Below are positions 25,302 through 33,842 of a DNA stretch of 64,000 bases, in pieces; positions within the stretch are counted from its first letter, which is position 1; the number at the start of each line of letters is the position of its first letter. The notes under the pieces are model-generated. The model was not told where the DNA came from and did not search any database. It was given only the letters and a program-made list of their open reading frames with translations. Made by a program: the position numbers and the translations under genes. The DNA comes from Azonexus sp. R2A61 (GTDB lineage: Bacteria; Pseudomonadota; Gammaproteobacteria; Burkholderiales; Rhodocyclaceae). The stretch is from positions 909,587 through 973,586 of the forward strand of contig NZ_JACBFO010000002.1 of the NCBI RefSeq assembly GCF_021401135.1, written 5' to 3'.

Positions 25302-27182
25302 ATGCCGATGCCTTTGCCCAGAATCGCCCGCCTGCCCGACCTGCTGATCAGCCAGATCGCCGCCGGCGAGGTCGTCGAAAGACCCGCCTCCGTCCTCAAG
25401 GAACTGCTGGAAAACAGCCTCGACGCCGGCAGCACGGCGATCCGGGTGCATCTCGAGGAAGGCGGCGTCAAGCTGATCCGCATCACCGACGACGGCTGCG
25501 GCATCGCCAAAGACGAACTGGCGCTGGCGCTGACCCGCCACGCGACCTCCAAGATCACCAGCCTCGACGACCTCGAACGCGTCGCCAGCTTCGGCTTTCG
25601 CGGCGAAGCGCTGGCCTCGGTCGCCGCCGTCGCCCGGCTGACGATTACCAGCCGCGAACGCGGCGCCGGCCATGCCTGGAAACTCAAGGCCGAAAACGGC
25701 GCCGCGCCGGAACCGGCGGCGCTGATGGCCGGTACCGTGGTCGAGATGCGCGACCTGTACTACAACACGCCGGCCCGCCGCAAATTCCTCAAGTCGGAAA
25801 GCACCGAGTTCGCCCACTGCGCCGACGCCGTGCGCCGGCTGGCGCTGACCCGGCCGGACGTGGCGATCAGCCTGGCGCACAACGGCCGCAGCCTGTTCCA
25901 GCTGGCACCGGCCGATCGCACCCGGCGCATTGCCGACATCCTCGGCGACGACTTCATCGGCGCCTGTCGTGCGGTCGACGCCTCCGCCGGGCCGATTTCG
26001 CTGGCCGGCTTCGCCATCGATCCGACCCGTGCCGGCGACACGAAGGACGGCCAGACTGTCTTCGTCAACGGCCGTTTCGTGCGCGACAAGGTGATCAGCC
26101 ACGCGCTGCGCGAAGCCTACCGCGACGTGCTGCACGGCAGCCGCCAGCCGGCCGTCTGCCTGTTCCTCGAGATTGATCCGGCGCTGGTCGACGTCAACGT
26201 GCATCCGGCCAAGACCGAAGTCCGCTTCCGCGATTCGCGCGCCGTGCACCAGTTCGTCTTCCACGCCATCCAGCGCACGCTCGCCGCGCCGATCGAACGC
26301 GCCTCGCTGGCCGACGCCGGCACGCCGGAAAATCCGCCCGCTGCCGCGGTCGACCGCAATAATGGGCAACATTCCGCGCCGCCCGCCTACCCGACCCGCC
26401 AGGCCAGCCTCGGCGTCGCCGAACCGGCAGCCGCCGCCTACCTCGCCTTCGCCCGCGCCGCGCAGAACATCGAACGCCAGCCGGCCATCGCCGGCGAACG
26501 GATGCCGCAATTCGCCCCCGGCAACGCGCTGCAAAATCCGCCGCCGGCAGCGGTCGACCGCAACAACGGCGCGGAAATGCCCGCCGCCAGCGGCGACGGC
26601 CCGCCGCTCGGCTACGCGCTGGCGCAACTGCACGGCATCTACATCCTGGCGCAGAACGCGCGCGGCCTGATCGTCGTCGACATGCACGCCGCGCACGAAC
26701 GCATCCTCTACGAAAAGCTCAAGGCAGCCTACGACGGTGCCGGCGTGGCGACGCAGAACCTGCTGATCCCCGCCGTCTTCTCGGCCGACGCGCTCGACAT
26801 CGCCGCCGTCGAGGAACACGGCGAAGCGCTGGCCGGCCTCGGCTTCAGCCTCGCCCCGCTCGGCCCTGGTCAACTCGGCGTACGCGCCGTGCCGGCACTG
26901 CTGCAGGCCGGCGACCCGGTGGCGCTGGCCCGCGCGCTGATCGCCGACCTGCGCGAACACGGCATCAGCCACCTGCTCGCCGCCCGCCGCAACGAACTCC
27001 TCGCCACCATGGCCTGCCACGGCGCGGTACGCGCCCGCCGGCAACTGGCGATCCCGGAAATGAACGCGCTGCTGCGCCAGATGGAAGACACCGAACGCGC
27101 CGGCCAGTGCAACCACGGCCGGCCGACGTGGACCGAACTGTCGATGGATCAGCTGGACAAGCTCTTCCTGCGCGGGCAGTAA
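25302..27182 (+). CDS. mutL: DNA mismatch repair protein MutL
   Basis: MutL links mismatch recognition by MutS to strand incision. The 626-aa protein has the GHKL ATPase N-terminus (ELLENSLDAGST, DDGCGI, GFRGEAL) and a C-terminal dimerisation domain. It contains DMHAAHERILYE, close to the endonuclease motif DQHA-x2-E-x4-E, plus ACHGAV and CNHGRPTW, so it is probably a nicking MutL, unlike the E. coli protein. The linker (about 340-430) holds two related segments, NPPAAAVDRNNG and NPPPAAVDRNNG, encoded around copies of the GCGGTCGACCGC palindrome. The start at 25302 opens the conserved MPLPRIARLPDLLISQIAAG; Met at 25308 is an alternative. Confidence 0.95.
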   Translation: MPMPLPRIARLPDLLISQIAAGEVVERPASVLKELLENSLDAGSTAIRVHLEEGGVKLIRITDDGCGIAKDELALALTRHATSKITSLDDLERVASFGFRGEALASVAAVARLTITSRERGAGHAWKLKAENGAAPEPAALMAGTVVEMRDLYYNTPARRKFLKSESTEFAHCADAVRRLALTRPDVAISLAHNGRSLFQLAPADRTRRIADILGDDFIGACRAVDASAGPISLAGFAIDPTRAGDTKDGQTVFVNGRFVRDKVISHALREAYRDVLHGSRQPAVCLFLEIDPALVDVNVHPAKTEVRFRDSRAVHQFVFHAIQRTLAAPIERASLADAGTPENPPAAAVDRNNGQHSAPPAYPTRQASLGVAEPAAAAYLAFARAAQNIERQPAIAGERMPQFAPGNALQNPPPAAVDRNNGAEMPAASGDGPPLGYALAQLHGIYILAQNARGLIVVDMHAAHERILYEKLKAAYDGAGVATQNLLIPAVFSADALDIAAVEEHGEALAGLGFSLAPLGPGQLGVRAVPALLQAGDPVALARALIADLREHGISHLLAARRNELLATMACHGAVRARRQLAIPEMNALLRQMEDTERAGQCNHGRPTWTELSMDQLDKLFLRGQ

Positions 27183-27194
27183 AACGGCGGATTT

Positions 27195-27210
27195 CTGCGG
27201 TCGACCGCAG
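27195..27210. repeat. Perfect copy of a dispersed palindrome
   Basis: CTGCGGTCGACCGCAG is a perfect 16-base palindrome 12 bases after mutL. Full or half copies (GTCGACCGCA or its complement) occur at about 1008, 16823, 16865, 26346, 26550, 27664, 27698, 27731, 32140, 39780, 40227, 50801, 53069, 54709, 60112 and 60198. Several are extended to ATTCCTGCGGTCGAC. Confidence 0.8.
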
Positions 27211-27274
27211 GAAACGGGGGAAATGCCGGTTGCCGGGTTGAGGGATGTTTATCGCTTCGGAGAAGTCTGTCCGC

Positions 27275-27421
27275 TGCGCCTGATGCGCGGAGCGGGGTTT
27301 CTGAAAGGCTGTTTTCTGCCGTTGACCGGTGAGCGTCGTTGTTACGGAAATGCCGGGTTCCGCGCCTGACGCGCGGGGTGGGATTTTCTGAAAGGCTGTT
27401 TTCCGCCGTTGACCGGCGGGC
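27275..27421 (+). repeat. Two direct repeat units after mutL
   Basis: Two similar 60-base units (about 27275-27336 and 27359-27421) share TTTCTGAAAGGCTGTTTTC followed by YGCCGTTGACCGG. A third, inverted copy lies at about 27950-27995. They form the outer edge of the larger inverted repeat. Confidence 0.7.
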
Positions 27422-27995
27422 GTACTTTTCTTGCTTCGCCAAGAAAAGTAGCCAAAAGAAGGCGACCCTGACTTTCGCGGTCGGCGTGCCGCCGACTCCC
27501 CTGCGCGACTCGAAGGACCGGGCGGCTGGCTAAACTCGGCCCTGCGGGCCTCAAACAACGCCAGCCGAAATCCCCCGGCCCTTCTGCGTTGCTCGGCGCG
27601 AAACACAGGGAACCGGGAAAACGTCACGGCGGAAACCTTGGCGGAAAAAATGGTTTTTGTGCCGTCGACCGCAAGATTCGTTTTTTTGCGCTTCTTGTGC
27701 GGTCGACCTGCTTTTTCGCCAATTTTGTCCGTCGACCGCAGCACACCATCGGTTTCGGGCCCCTTGAGAGGCGCCGAGCAACGCAGGGCGGTCGGGGGCC
27801 GTCGGCTGGCGTTGTCCGAGCCGCGCAGCGGCGAGTTTAGCCAGCCACCCGACCGCCCGAGTCGCGCAGGGAACCGGGCAACGCCCGGCGCCGAGCCAGG
27901 GTCGCCTTCTTCTTTGGCTACTTTCTTCTTGGCGAAACAAGAAGAAAGTACGCCCGCCGGTCAACGGCGGAAACCAGCCTTTCAGAAAACCCGCC
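27381..27995. repeat. Large inverted repeat pair with hairpin cores
   Basis: The arm at 27381-27600 matches the complement of 27771-27995 with many substitutions. Each arm has a long internal hairpin: TACTTTTCTTG/CAAGAAAAGTA (27423-27450) and TACTTTCTTCTTG/CAAGAAGAAAGTA (27919-27950). The roughly 170-base spacer holds three GTCGAC palindrome half-copies. The whole 27183-28017 stretch has no credible gene; open frames across it are low-complexity and lack start sites. It resembles dispersed intergenic repeats common in betaproteobacteria and may terminate transcription from both sides. Confidence 0.8.
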
Positions 27996-28017
27996 CCCCC
28001 AAAACAGCCAACGACTC

Positions 28018-28845
28018 TCAGCCCGCCAACTGCTGCTGCGCAAACCGCCGCAACCGGTTCATGTCCTGCGCCCGTTCCTCGCGCCCGGCCGAGTTGAGCA
28101 CCACCATCGCCACCGTCCGGTTGCCGAAACGCTCGGCTTCGGCCAGGCAGAAACCGGCGGCAGAGGTGAAACCGGTCTTGCCGGCGAGCAGCGCCACCGA
28201 CTGGTCGTGCGCGAAGCGATTGACGTTGAGCTTGCCGCCGACCGCCGTCTTGCGCGACAGGTTGCGGAAATACGGCAGTTGCGCGAGGGTCACCAGCAGC
28301 ACGCCGAGGTCGCGGGCGCTGGCTTTGTTGACCGACGACAGGCCGGACGAGTCGCCGAAGTCGAAGCTGAACAGTTGCATGCGCGTCATCAGCGCGCGCA
28401 TCTGGTACTGGAATTCCGGCCAGCCGCCGGGAAAGGTGCGCGCCAGCGTCGCCGCCGCCCGGTTGTCGGACGTCACCACCAGCCATTCGAGCAGTTCCTC
28501 GCGCCGCCAGCGCGAGCCGACCGGCAGGCTGGAATGGGTATTCAGCGACAGGCGCACATCCTCGTCGGTGACGCGCAGCGTCTCCTGCAGGTCCAGCCCG
28601 GCGCTGAGCACCACCCAGGCGGTGATCAGCTTGGTGATCGAGGCGATCTGCACCGGCCGGTCGGCATCGACGGCCAGCAAGGTATCGTCGAACCCGCCGA
28701 CATAGGCGTGTTTTGCGGTCAACCCCGGCAGGGCACGGATTTCGGCCAGTGCCGGCAGGCTGGCCGCGGGCGCCAGCAGGCCGCCGAGCAGCAGGCGACG
28801 CCGGTTCGAAGAGGGCGGAAAAAAGGGGGGCGACATACCTGTCAT
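28018..28845 (-). CDS. PBP7-like D-alanyl-D-alanine endopeptidase
   Basis: A 275-aa serine peptidase of the low-molecular-weight penicillin-binding protein (S11) family. The three active-site motifs are SITK near residue 69, SDN near 127 and KTG near 219. An N-terminal export signal begins with arginines (NRRRLLLGGLLAPAASLPALA), Tat-like but without a perfect motif. Such enzymes cleave peptide cross-links in peptidoglycan. The start is uncertain between 28845 and 28836. It is divergent from the next gene and faces the large inverted repeat downstream. No C-terminal amphipathic anchor is evident, so the protein is probably soluble in the periplasm. Confidence 0.85.
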   Translation of the reverse strand: MTGMSPPFFPPSSNRRRLLLGGLLAPAASLPALAEIRALPGLTAKHAYVGGFDDTLLAVDADRPVQIASITKLITAWVVLSAGLDLQETLRVTDEDVRLSLNTHSSLPVGSRWRREELLEWLVVTSDNRAAATLARTFPGGWPEFQYQMRALMTRMQLFSFDFGDSSGLSSVNKASARDLGVLLVTLAQLPYFRNLSRKTAVGGKLNVNRFAHDQSVALLAGKTGFTSAAGFCLAEAERFGNRTVAMVVLNSAGREERAQDMNRLRRFAQQQLAG

Positions 28846-28936
28846 TATAGGCAGCAGAAGGGACTCGCGCGAAACGGATGAGTCGACAAAGGCTTCGGAC
28901 AACACCGATAATCGGCCCTCGCCGTCCGGAGCCGTC

Positions 28937-31639
28937 ATGAAGGATTCCCCACCCAGCCTGTCGCCAACGACCGCCGCCGTCCACACGCTGTGGCGTCGCA
29001 ACGGGCTGCTGGCCATCGGCCTGCTCGCGCTGCTCTGCTATGCGGTGCTGCTGGGATTCTGGCTGAAGATCGCACACGACCGGGAAACCGAATTTGCCGC
29101 CCGCAATCTGGAAAACCTTGCACGCGTCCTCGAAGGCCGGGTACATGGCACGGTCGACAAGATCGACACGGTGTTGCTGGCAACCCAGCTCCGGCTGAAT
29201 GAAGCCTTTCACGGCGAACATCATGACCGACCGGCAATCGATGCGGCGCTGGCCCGCTATCTGGCGCTGATCGAAGCAGAGTCGCAAAGCCTGCGGGTGG
29301 CGGATGCCAGCGGCCGTTTCATCCACGACGCCAGCGGCCGCCTGGCCACCGCACGCATCGACGACCGCGACTATTTCCTGCGCAACCGGGATGACCCGCA
29401 CGCCGGCCTGGTCATTTCGGCACCCCTGTTCGCCCGCATCACGCACAACTGGGTGATCACCCTCAGCCGCCGGATCGACGGCCCCGGCGGTCGGTTCGCC
29501 GGCCTCGTGCAGGCCGCGGCGCGGGCCGATTATTTTCAGCAAGTGTTTGCCCGACTCAATCTCGGCCCCGCCCAAAGCGTCACGCTGATTGATGACCAGC
29601 GTCGGCTGATCGCCCGCTATCCGGCGGCGCCGGAGCGACTTGGCAAGGTGCTGGAGAGCGAAAACCTGCGCCAACTGATCGACAGCGGCGAACGCCAGGT
29701 CTCCTACACCCGCCCGTCGGCAATCGACGGCATCGAACGGCTCTACGTCGTCCGCCGGGTCGGCAACCAACCGCTTTACCTGCTGGTCGGCCACGCCGAA
29801 GCAGACTATCTGAGCAACTGGCAACGTCAGTTGCTCGGCGGCCTGTTGAGCATCGTGCTGCTTGGCGGCGTACTCGCCGGCTGGGTACGCATCTGGCTGC
29901 GCACCTACGACCGGGCCCGGGAAATCGCCAGCGACATGACCCGGGCGCACGCCGCAACCCTGCAACGCACCCGCGCCCTGCTCGACAGCCTGCCCGATCC
30001 GGCCTGGCTAAGCGACCGCCAGCACCGGCTGATCGCGGTCAACGACGCCTACGCCGCGCTGGCCGGCCTCCCGGCCTCGGCCATTCTCGACCGGCAGGTG
30101 GCCGAAATCTGGCCATCGGCGGCGGCCCGCACGCTGGGCGCGCTGGACCTCGCGGCGCTCGACGAGCAACAGCAGATCCGGCGCAAGGGCAGCCAGAGCC
30201 TGGCCGACGGCAGCACCCGCTACTTCGACTACATCGCCACGCCGGTCGTCGACGATGCAGGGCAGCTGGTCGGGGTCGCCGGGGTGGCACGCGACATTAC
30301 CCAGTTGCACGAAGATCGCGAGCGCATCCGCCATCTGGCCGAACACGACCAGTTAACCGGCTTGCCCAATCGCGGCCAGCTCGCTGCACATGTCCAGGAT
30401 GCGCTCTCCGGCGCGGGCGGACGCCCCCCCGAAATGGCGCTGTTTTTCCTCGACCTCGACCATTTCAAGAACATCAACGACACCCTCGGCCACGAGATCG
30501 GCGACCGCCTGCTGTTGCAGGCTGCCCATCGCCTGCGCACCCGCCTCGACTGGCGCGACGTGATCAGCCGCCAGGGCGGCGACGAATTCGTCGTGCTCCT
30601 GCGCGACTACGGCACGCCTGCCCGCCTGGCCGGCATCGCCCAGCGCCTGATCGATACGCTGAGCCGTCCCTTCGATGTCGATGGGCACGAACTGCGCGTC
30701 GGCGTCAGCATCGGCATCAGCACCTACCCGCAGGACGGGGACAATCTCGGCGGCCTGCTGAAGAGCGCCGACACCGCGATGTATCAGGCGAAGGCGACGG
30801 GCGGCAATACCTACCGCTTCTTCACTCAGGAGATGAATGCCCGCATCTCGGAACGCGTGGCACTCGAAAACAATCTGCGCCGGGCACTGCAGAACGGAGA
30901 AATCCACCTGCACTATCAGCCGCAGATCGACATCGGCCAACGCCGCCTGACCGGTTTCGAGGCGCTTGCCCGCTGGCGCCACCCGACGCTGGGCGACATT
31001 CCGCCCGGTCGCTTTATTCCAATCGCCGAGGAAAGCAAGCTGATCAATCCGATCGGCGAATGGGTGCTGCGCGAGGCCTGCCGACAGAACCGGGCCTGGC
31101 AGGACGCCGGCTTGCCGCCGGTCGCAATCGCCGTCAACCTGTCGGCCGTCCAGTTGCGTCAGCCGGAACTGGTCGAGCAGGTTGCCGCGATCCTCGCCGA
31201 AACCGGCCTGGATGCCCACTGGCTCGAACTGGAAATCACCGAAACCGCATTCATCCGCGATACCGAGAGGATCATCGGCATCCTCGGCCAGCTCAAGGCG
31301 CTCGGCATCAAACTGTCGGTCGACGATTTCGGCACCGGCTATTCCAGCCTGAGCTATCTGAAGCGACTGCCCTTCGACCGGATCAAGATCGATCAGTCCT
31401 TCGTCCGCGAATTGCCGGACGATCCGGACGACACGGCCATCGTCCGCGCCATTGTCGCAATTGCCGTCAGCCTGCAGAAGGAAGTCATTGCCGAGGGCGT
31501 CGAGCAATCGCCGCAAATGGAATTCCTGCGCCAGGCCGGCTGTCATCTGATGCAGGGTTACCATTTCGGCCACCCGGTTGCCCCCGGACAGGCCGAGACC
31601 CTGCTGCGCCATCCGGAAAACCTGTTCGTCGGGCACTGA
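28937..31639 (+). CDS. Membrane dCache-PAS-GGDEF-EAL protein
   Basis: A 900-aa sensor for c-di-GMP turnover. Two membrane helices (about 23-45 and 293-315) enclose a periplasmic dCache-type domain; then come a PAS domain (about 340-460), GGDEF (motif near residue 546) and EAL (EALARW near 674). Catalytic residues of both domains look intact (ELEITET, DDFGTGYSS, KIDQSFV, EGVE). The four residues in the inhibitory-site position before GGDEF read DWRD in place of RxxD, so product feedback may be lost. The start at 28937 is the first Met before the N-terminal helix. It converges with nothing and is followed 39 bases later by miaA. Confidence 0.9.
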   Translation: MKDSPPSLSPTTAAVHTLWRRNGLLAIGLLALLCYAVLLGFWLKIAHDRETEFAARNLENLARVLEGRVHGTVDKIDTVLLATQLRLNEAFHGEHHDRPAIDAALARYLALIEAESQSLRVADASGRFIHDASGRLATARIDDRDYFLRNRDDPHAGLVISAPLFARITHNWVITLSRRIDGPGGRFAGLVQAAARADYFQQVFARLNLGPAQSVTLIDDQRRLIARYPAAPERLGKVLESENLRQLIDSGERQVSYTRPSAIDGIERLYVVRRVGNQPLYLLVGHAEADYLSNWQRQLLGGLLSIVLLGGVLAGWVRIWLRTYDRAREIASDMTRAHAATLQRTRALLDSLPDPAWLSDRQHRLIAVNDAYAALAGLPASAILDRQVAEIWPSAAARTLGALDLAALDEQQQIRRKGSQSLADGSTRYFDYIATPVVDDAGQLVGVAGVARDITQLHEDRERIRHLAEHDQLTGLPNRGQLAAHVQDALSGAGGRPPEMALFFLDLDHFKNINDTLGHEIGDRLLLQAAHRLRTRLDWRDVISRQGGDEFVVLLRDYGTPARLAGIAQRLIDTLSRPFDVDGHELRVGVSIGISTYPQDGDNLGGLLKSADTAMYQAKATGGNTYRFFTQEMNARISERVALENNLRRALQNGEIHLHYQPQIDIGQRRLTGFEALARWRHPTLGDIPPGRFIPIAEESKLINPIGEWVLREACRQNRAWQDAGLPPVAIAVNLSAVQLRQPELVEQVAAILAETGLDAHWLELEITETAFIRDTERIIGILGQLKALGIKLSVDDFGTGYSSLSYLKRLPFDRIKIDQSFVRELPDDPDDTAIVRAIVAIAVSLQKEVIAEGVEQSPQMEFLRQAGCHLMQGYHFGHPVAPGQAETLLRHPENLFVGH

Positions 31640-31678
31640 GGCGCGCACCGGCGGCCGCCCGTGCTAGCATTCGCCGCC

Positions 31679-32644
31679 ATGTCGCTCCCGCCTGCTTCCG
31701 CCCTGCCGCCCGCCATCCTGCTGATGGGCCCGACCGCGTCGGGCAAGACCGCTGCCGCGATGCATCTGGCCGACCGCTTTCCGGTCGAGCTGATCAGCGT
31801 CGATTCGGCGCAGGTCTTCGTCGACATGGACGTCGGCACCGCCAAACCGGATGCGGCAACGCTGGCGCGCTACCCGCACCGGCTGATCGACCTGATCACG
31901 CCCGAGCAAAGTTATTCCACGGCTCGCTTCCGCAGCGACGCGCTGGCGGCGATGGCCGAGATCACCGCCGCCGGGCGCGTGCCGCTGCTGGTCGGCGGCA
32001 CCATGCTGTATTTCCGCACCTTGCTGCAGGGACTGGCCGATCTGCCGCAGGCCAACGCGGAGATTCGCGCCGAACTCGATGCGCAGGCCGCCGTGCACGG
32101 CTGGCCGGCGCTGCACGCCAGATTGGCCGGGCTCGACCCGTCGACCGCAGCACGCCTGCATCCGACCGACAGCCAGCGCATCCAGCGGGCGCTGGAAATC
32201 TGCCTGAGCAGCGGCCGGCCGATGTCCGAATTGCTGGCCGAAGCGCAGGCCGAACGCGAAGCGCAGAAACCGCCCTACGCTTTCCTGCAGCTGGCGCTGC
32301 TGCCGTCCGAGCGCAGCGTGCTGCACCGGCGCATCGAAAACCGTTTCGACGACATGCTGCGCGACGGCCTGGAGGACGAGGTGAGCCGGCTGCGCGCCAA
32401 GTACGCGCTGCACCTGGGCCTGCCGTCGATGCGTTGCGTCGGCTACCGGCAGGTCTGGGAAGCGCAGGAAGGCAGCTACGGCCGACAGGAAATGCGCGAC
32501 CGCGGCGTCTTTGCCACGCGCCAGCTGGCCAAACGCCAGATCACCTGGCTCGGCAACAGCTTCTCGGCCGAAGCCGTCGACTGCCTGGCGCCCGACCTGG
32601 CCGGCCGCGTCGCCGAGCGCGTCGCCGCCTTCCTCAACGCCTGA
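31679..32644 (+). CDS. miaA: tRNA dimethylallyltransferase MiaA
   Basis: MiaA adds a dimethylallyl group to A37 of tRNAs reading codons that start with U. The 321-aa protein has the P-loop [15 protein letters not shown] near residue 15, the SVDSAQVF motif with its catalytic Asp, and [11 protein letters not shown] and [10 protein letters not shown] further on. The ATG at 31679 gives the standard length; an in-frame GTG lies 18 bases upstream. A TGCTAGCAT extended -10-like box (31662-31670) sits just before the start. Its 3' end overlaps the convergent response-regulator gene by 11 bases. In many proteobacteria miaA follows mutL; here both are present but separated by 4.5 kb. Confidence 0.94.
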   Translation: MSLPPASALPPAILLMGPTASGKTAAAMHLADRFPVELISVDSAQVFVDMDVGTAKPDAATLARYPHRLIDLITPEQSYSTARFRSDALAAMAEITAAGRVPLLVGGTMLYFRTLLQGLADLPQANAEIRAELDAQAAVHGWPALHARLAGLDPSTAARLHPTDSQRIQRALEICLSSGRPMSELLAEAQAEREAQKPPYAFLQLALLPSERSVLHRRIENRFDDMLRDGLEDEVSRLRAKYALHLGLPSMRCVGYRQVWEAQEGSYGRQEMRDRGVFATRQLAKRQITWLGNSFSAEAVDCLAPDLAGRVAERVAAFLNA

Positions 32645-33761
32645 GCAGGCTTTCCAGGCTGCGCGCCAGTTCTTCGAGCCGGCCGATGGTTTCCAGGCTG
32701 GCATCCTGGCTGGCCACCAGCCGCTGCATGTTCTCGCTGGCCAGCGCGCTCATCGATTCCTCCTGCGACTCGGTCAAGCCAAGCGCCAGGAAGGAACGAC
32801 CAAGCGCCTCGTGGAACTCGATCATCGCCTGGGTCATTTCCAGCGAATTCCGCCGGTAGTTGGCCTGCACGGCCTCCAGCGTCTGACGGACGCGCGGCAG
32901 CGCCGCCTCGATACCGGCCCGCCGCTCGGCCGCCAGGACTTCCGCCTCGATCGCCTTCATCCGCGCATCGGCCCCTTCGGCCAGCAGCGCCGCGTTGTCG
33001 CGAATGCGTCCGCAGCGGTCGCCGTCGTCCAGCGGCATGTTGTTGACCAGCAGCGTGACGTGGCCGTAGTTGAACACGCAGCGCGAGCGGAACTGGAAGA
33101 TGCGCCCCGAATTGCGCACATGGTTGAGCACCGAGACTTCGAGCGGCAATTCGTGGCCGTTGTGGCTGATCGAAACCGCGCGGGCGCCGCTGCGCAGCTG
33201 GACCGCCGCATTCAGGCCCCATTGCCCCATCGCTTCGAGCATCGCCGCCGCCAGTTCGTCGCGGCTGGCACAGGCGAAGGATTTGCCGAGAAACTGCAGC
33301 ACGACGCCCAGTTCGCCCATGCTGACCATCGCCGACATCGCCGTCTGCTGGGCAAAGCCGGCCTGTTCGCGCAACGCCCGCTGCTCGCCCAACACGCGTG
33401 CGGCGACGCGCACCTTGCGCAGCAGTTCGGCCGGCATGAAGGGCTTGACGATGAAATCCTCGCCGCCGGCCTCGTAGCAGAGCAGGCGGGTTTCGATGTC
33501 GTCGTCGGCGGAAACGAAGAGGATGGGGATGTCGCTGGTTTCCCAGTCATCCTGCAGCCGCTTGCAGACTTCGAGCCCGCCGATGCCGGGCAGGCCGAGA
33601 TCGAGGATCACGATATCCGGCGCCCGTTCGGCGATGCGCGCCAGACAGGCTTCGCCCGAGGTGAAGAATTCGCGGTCGAATTCGTCTTCCAGCGCGGCAC
33701 CGAGCAATTCAAGCAGGATCGCATCGTCGTCGACGATGTACACACGAAGTTTCTGGTCCAT
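32634..33761 (-). CDS. Response regulator with uncharacterised output domain
   Basis: A 375-aa protein with an N-terminal receiver domain (about 5-122): acidic pocket VDDD, phospho-acceptor in [12 protein letters not shown] near residue 53 and Lys in DFIVKP near 105. The remaining 250 residues contain a globular domain of unknown type (about 135-260, [22 protein letters not shown]) and a C-terminal helical, coiled-coil-like region. No DNA-binding, GGDEF or phosphatase motif was recognised, so the output is probably protein interaction. The start at 33761 removes a non-conserved upstream extension. It overlaps miaA tail to tail. Confidence 0.8.
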   Translation of the reverse strand: MDQKLRVYIVDDDAILLELLGAALEDEFDREFFTSGEACLARIAERAPDIVILDLGLPGIGGLEVCKRLQDDWETSDIPILFVSADDDIETRLLCYEAGGEDFIVKPFMPAELLRKVRVAARVLGEQRALREQAGFAQQTAMSAMVSMGELGVVLQFLGKSFACASRDELAAAMLEAMGQWGLNAAVQLRSGARAVSISHNGHELPLEVSVLNHVRNSGRIFQFRSRCVFNYGHVTLLVNNMPLDDGDRCGRIRDNAALLAEGADARMKAIEAEVLAAERRAGIEAALPRVRQTLEAVQANYRRNSLEMTQAMIEFHEALGRSFLALGLTESQEESMSALASENMQRLVASQDASLETIGRLEELARSLESLLRR

Positions 33762-33842
33762 GGGGTGTTCTCGCCGGGATGTTGCCTCAGACCGCATTTT
33801 TTCACCCCGGGCGGCAAAAGCAAAGACTTGCCGCACCGGGAC

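Noticed and set aside
24705..27116. An 803-codon open frame antisense to mutL and part of DedA
   Set aside because: Mirror of mutL codon bias; no start site, no domain, and it ignores gene borders.
27183..28017. A degraded transposon or protein gene between mutL and the PBP7-like gene
   Set aside because: No transposase motif or target duplication was seen; the structure is explained by inverted and direct repeats.
27551..29965. An 804-codon leftward frame across the inverted repeat, the PBP7-like gene and the GGDEF-EAL gene
   Set aside because: It runs through non-coding repeats and antisense or off-frame to two clear genes; composition is low-complexity.
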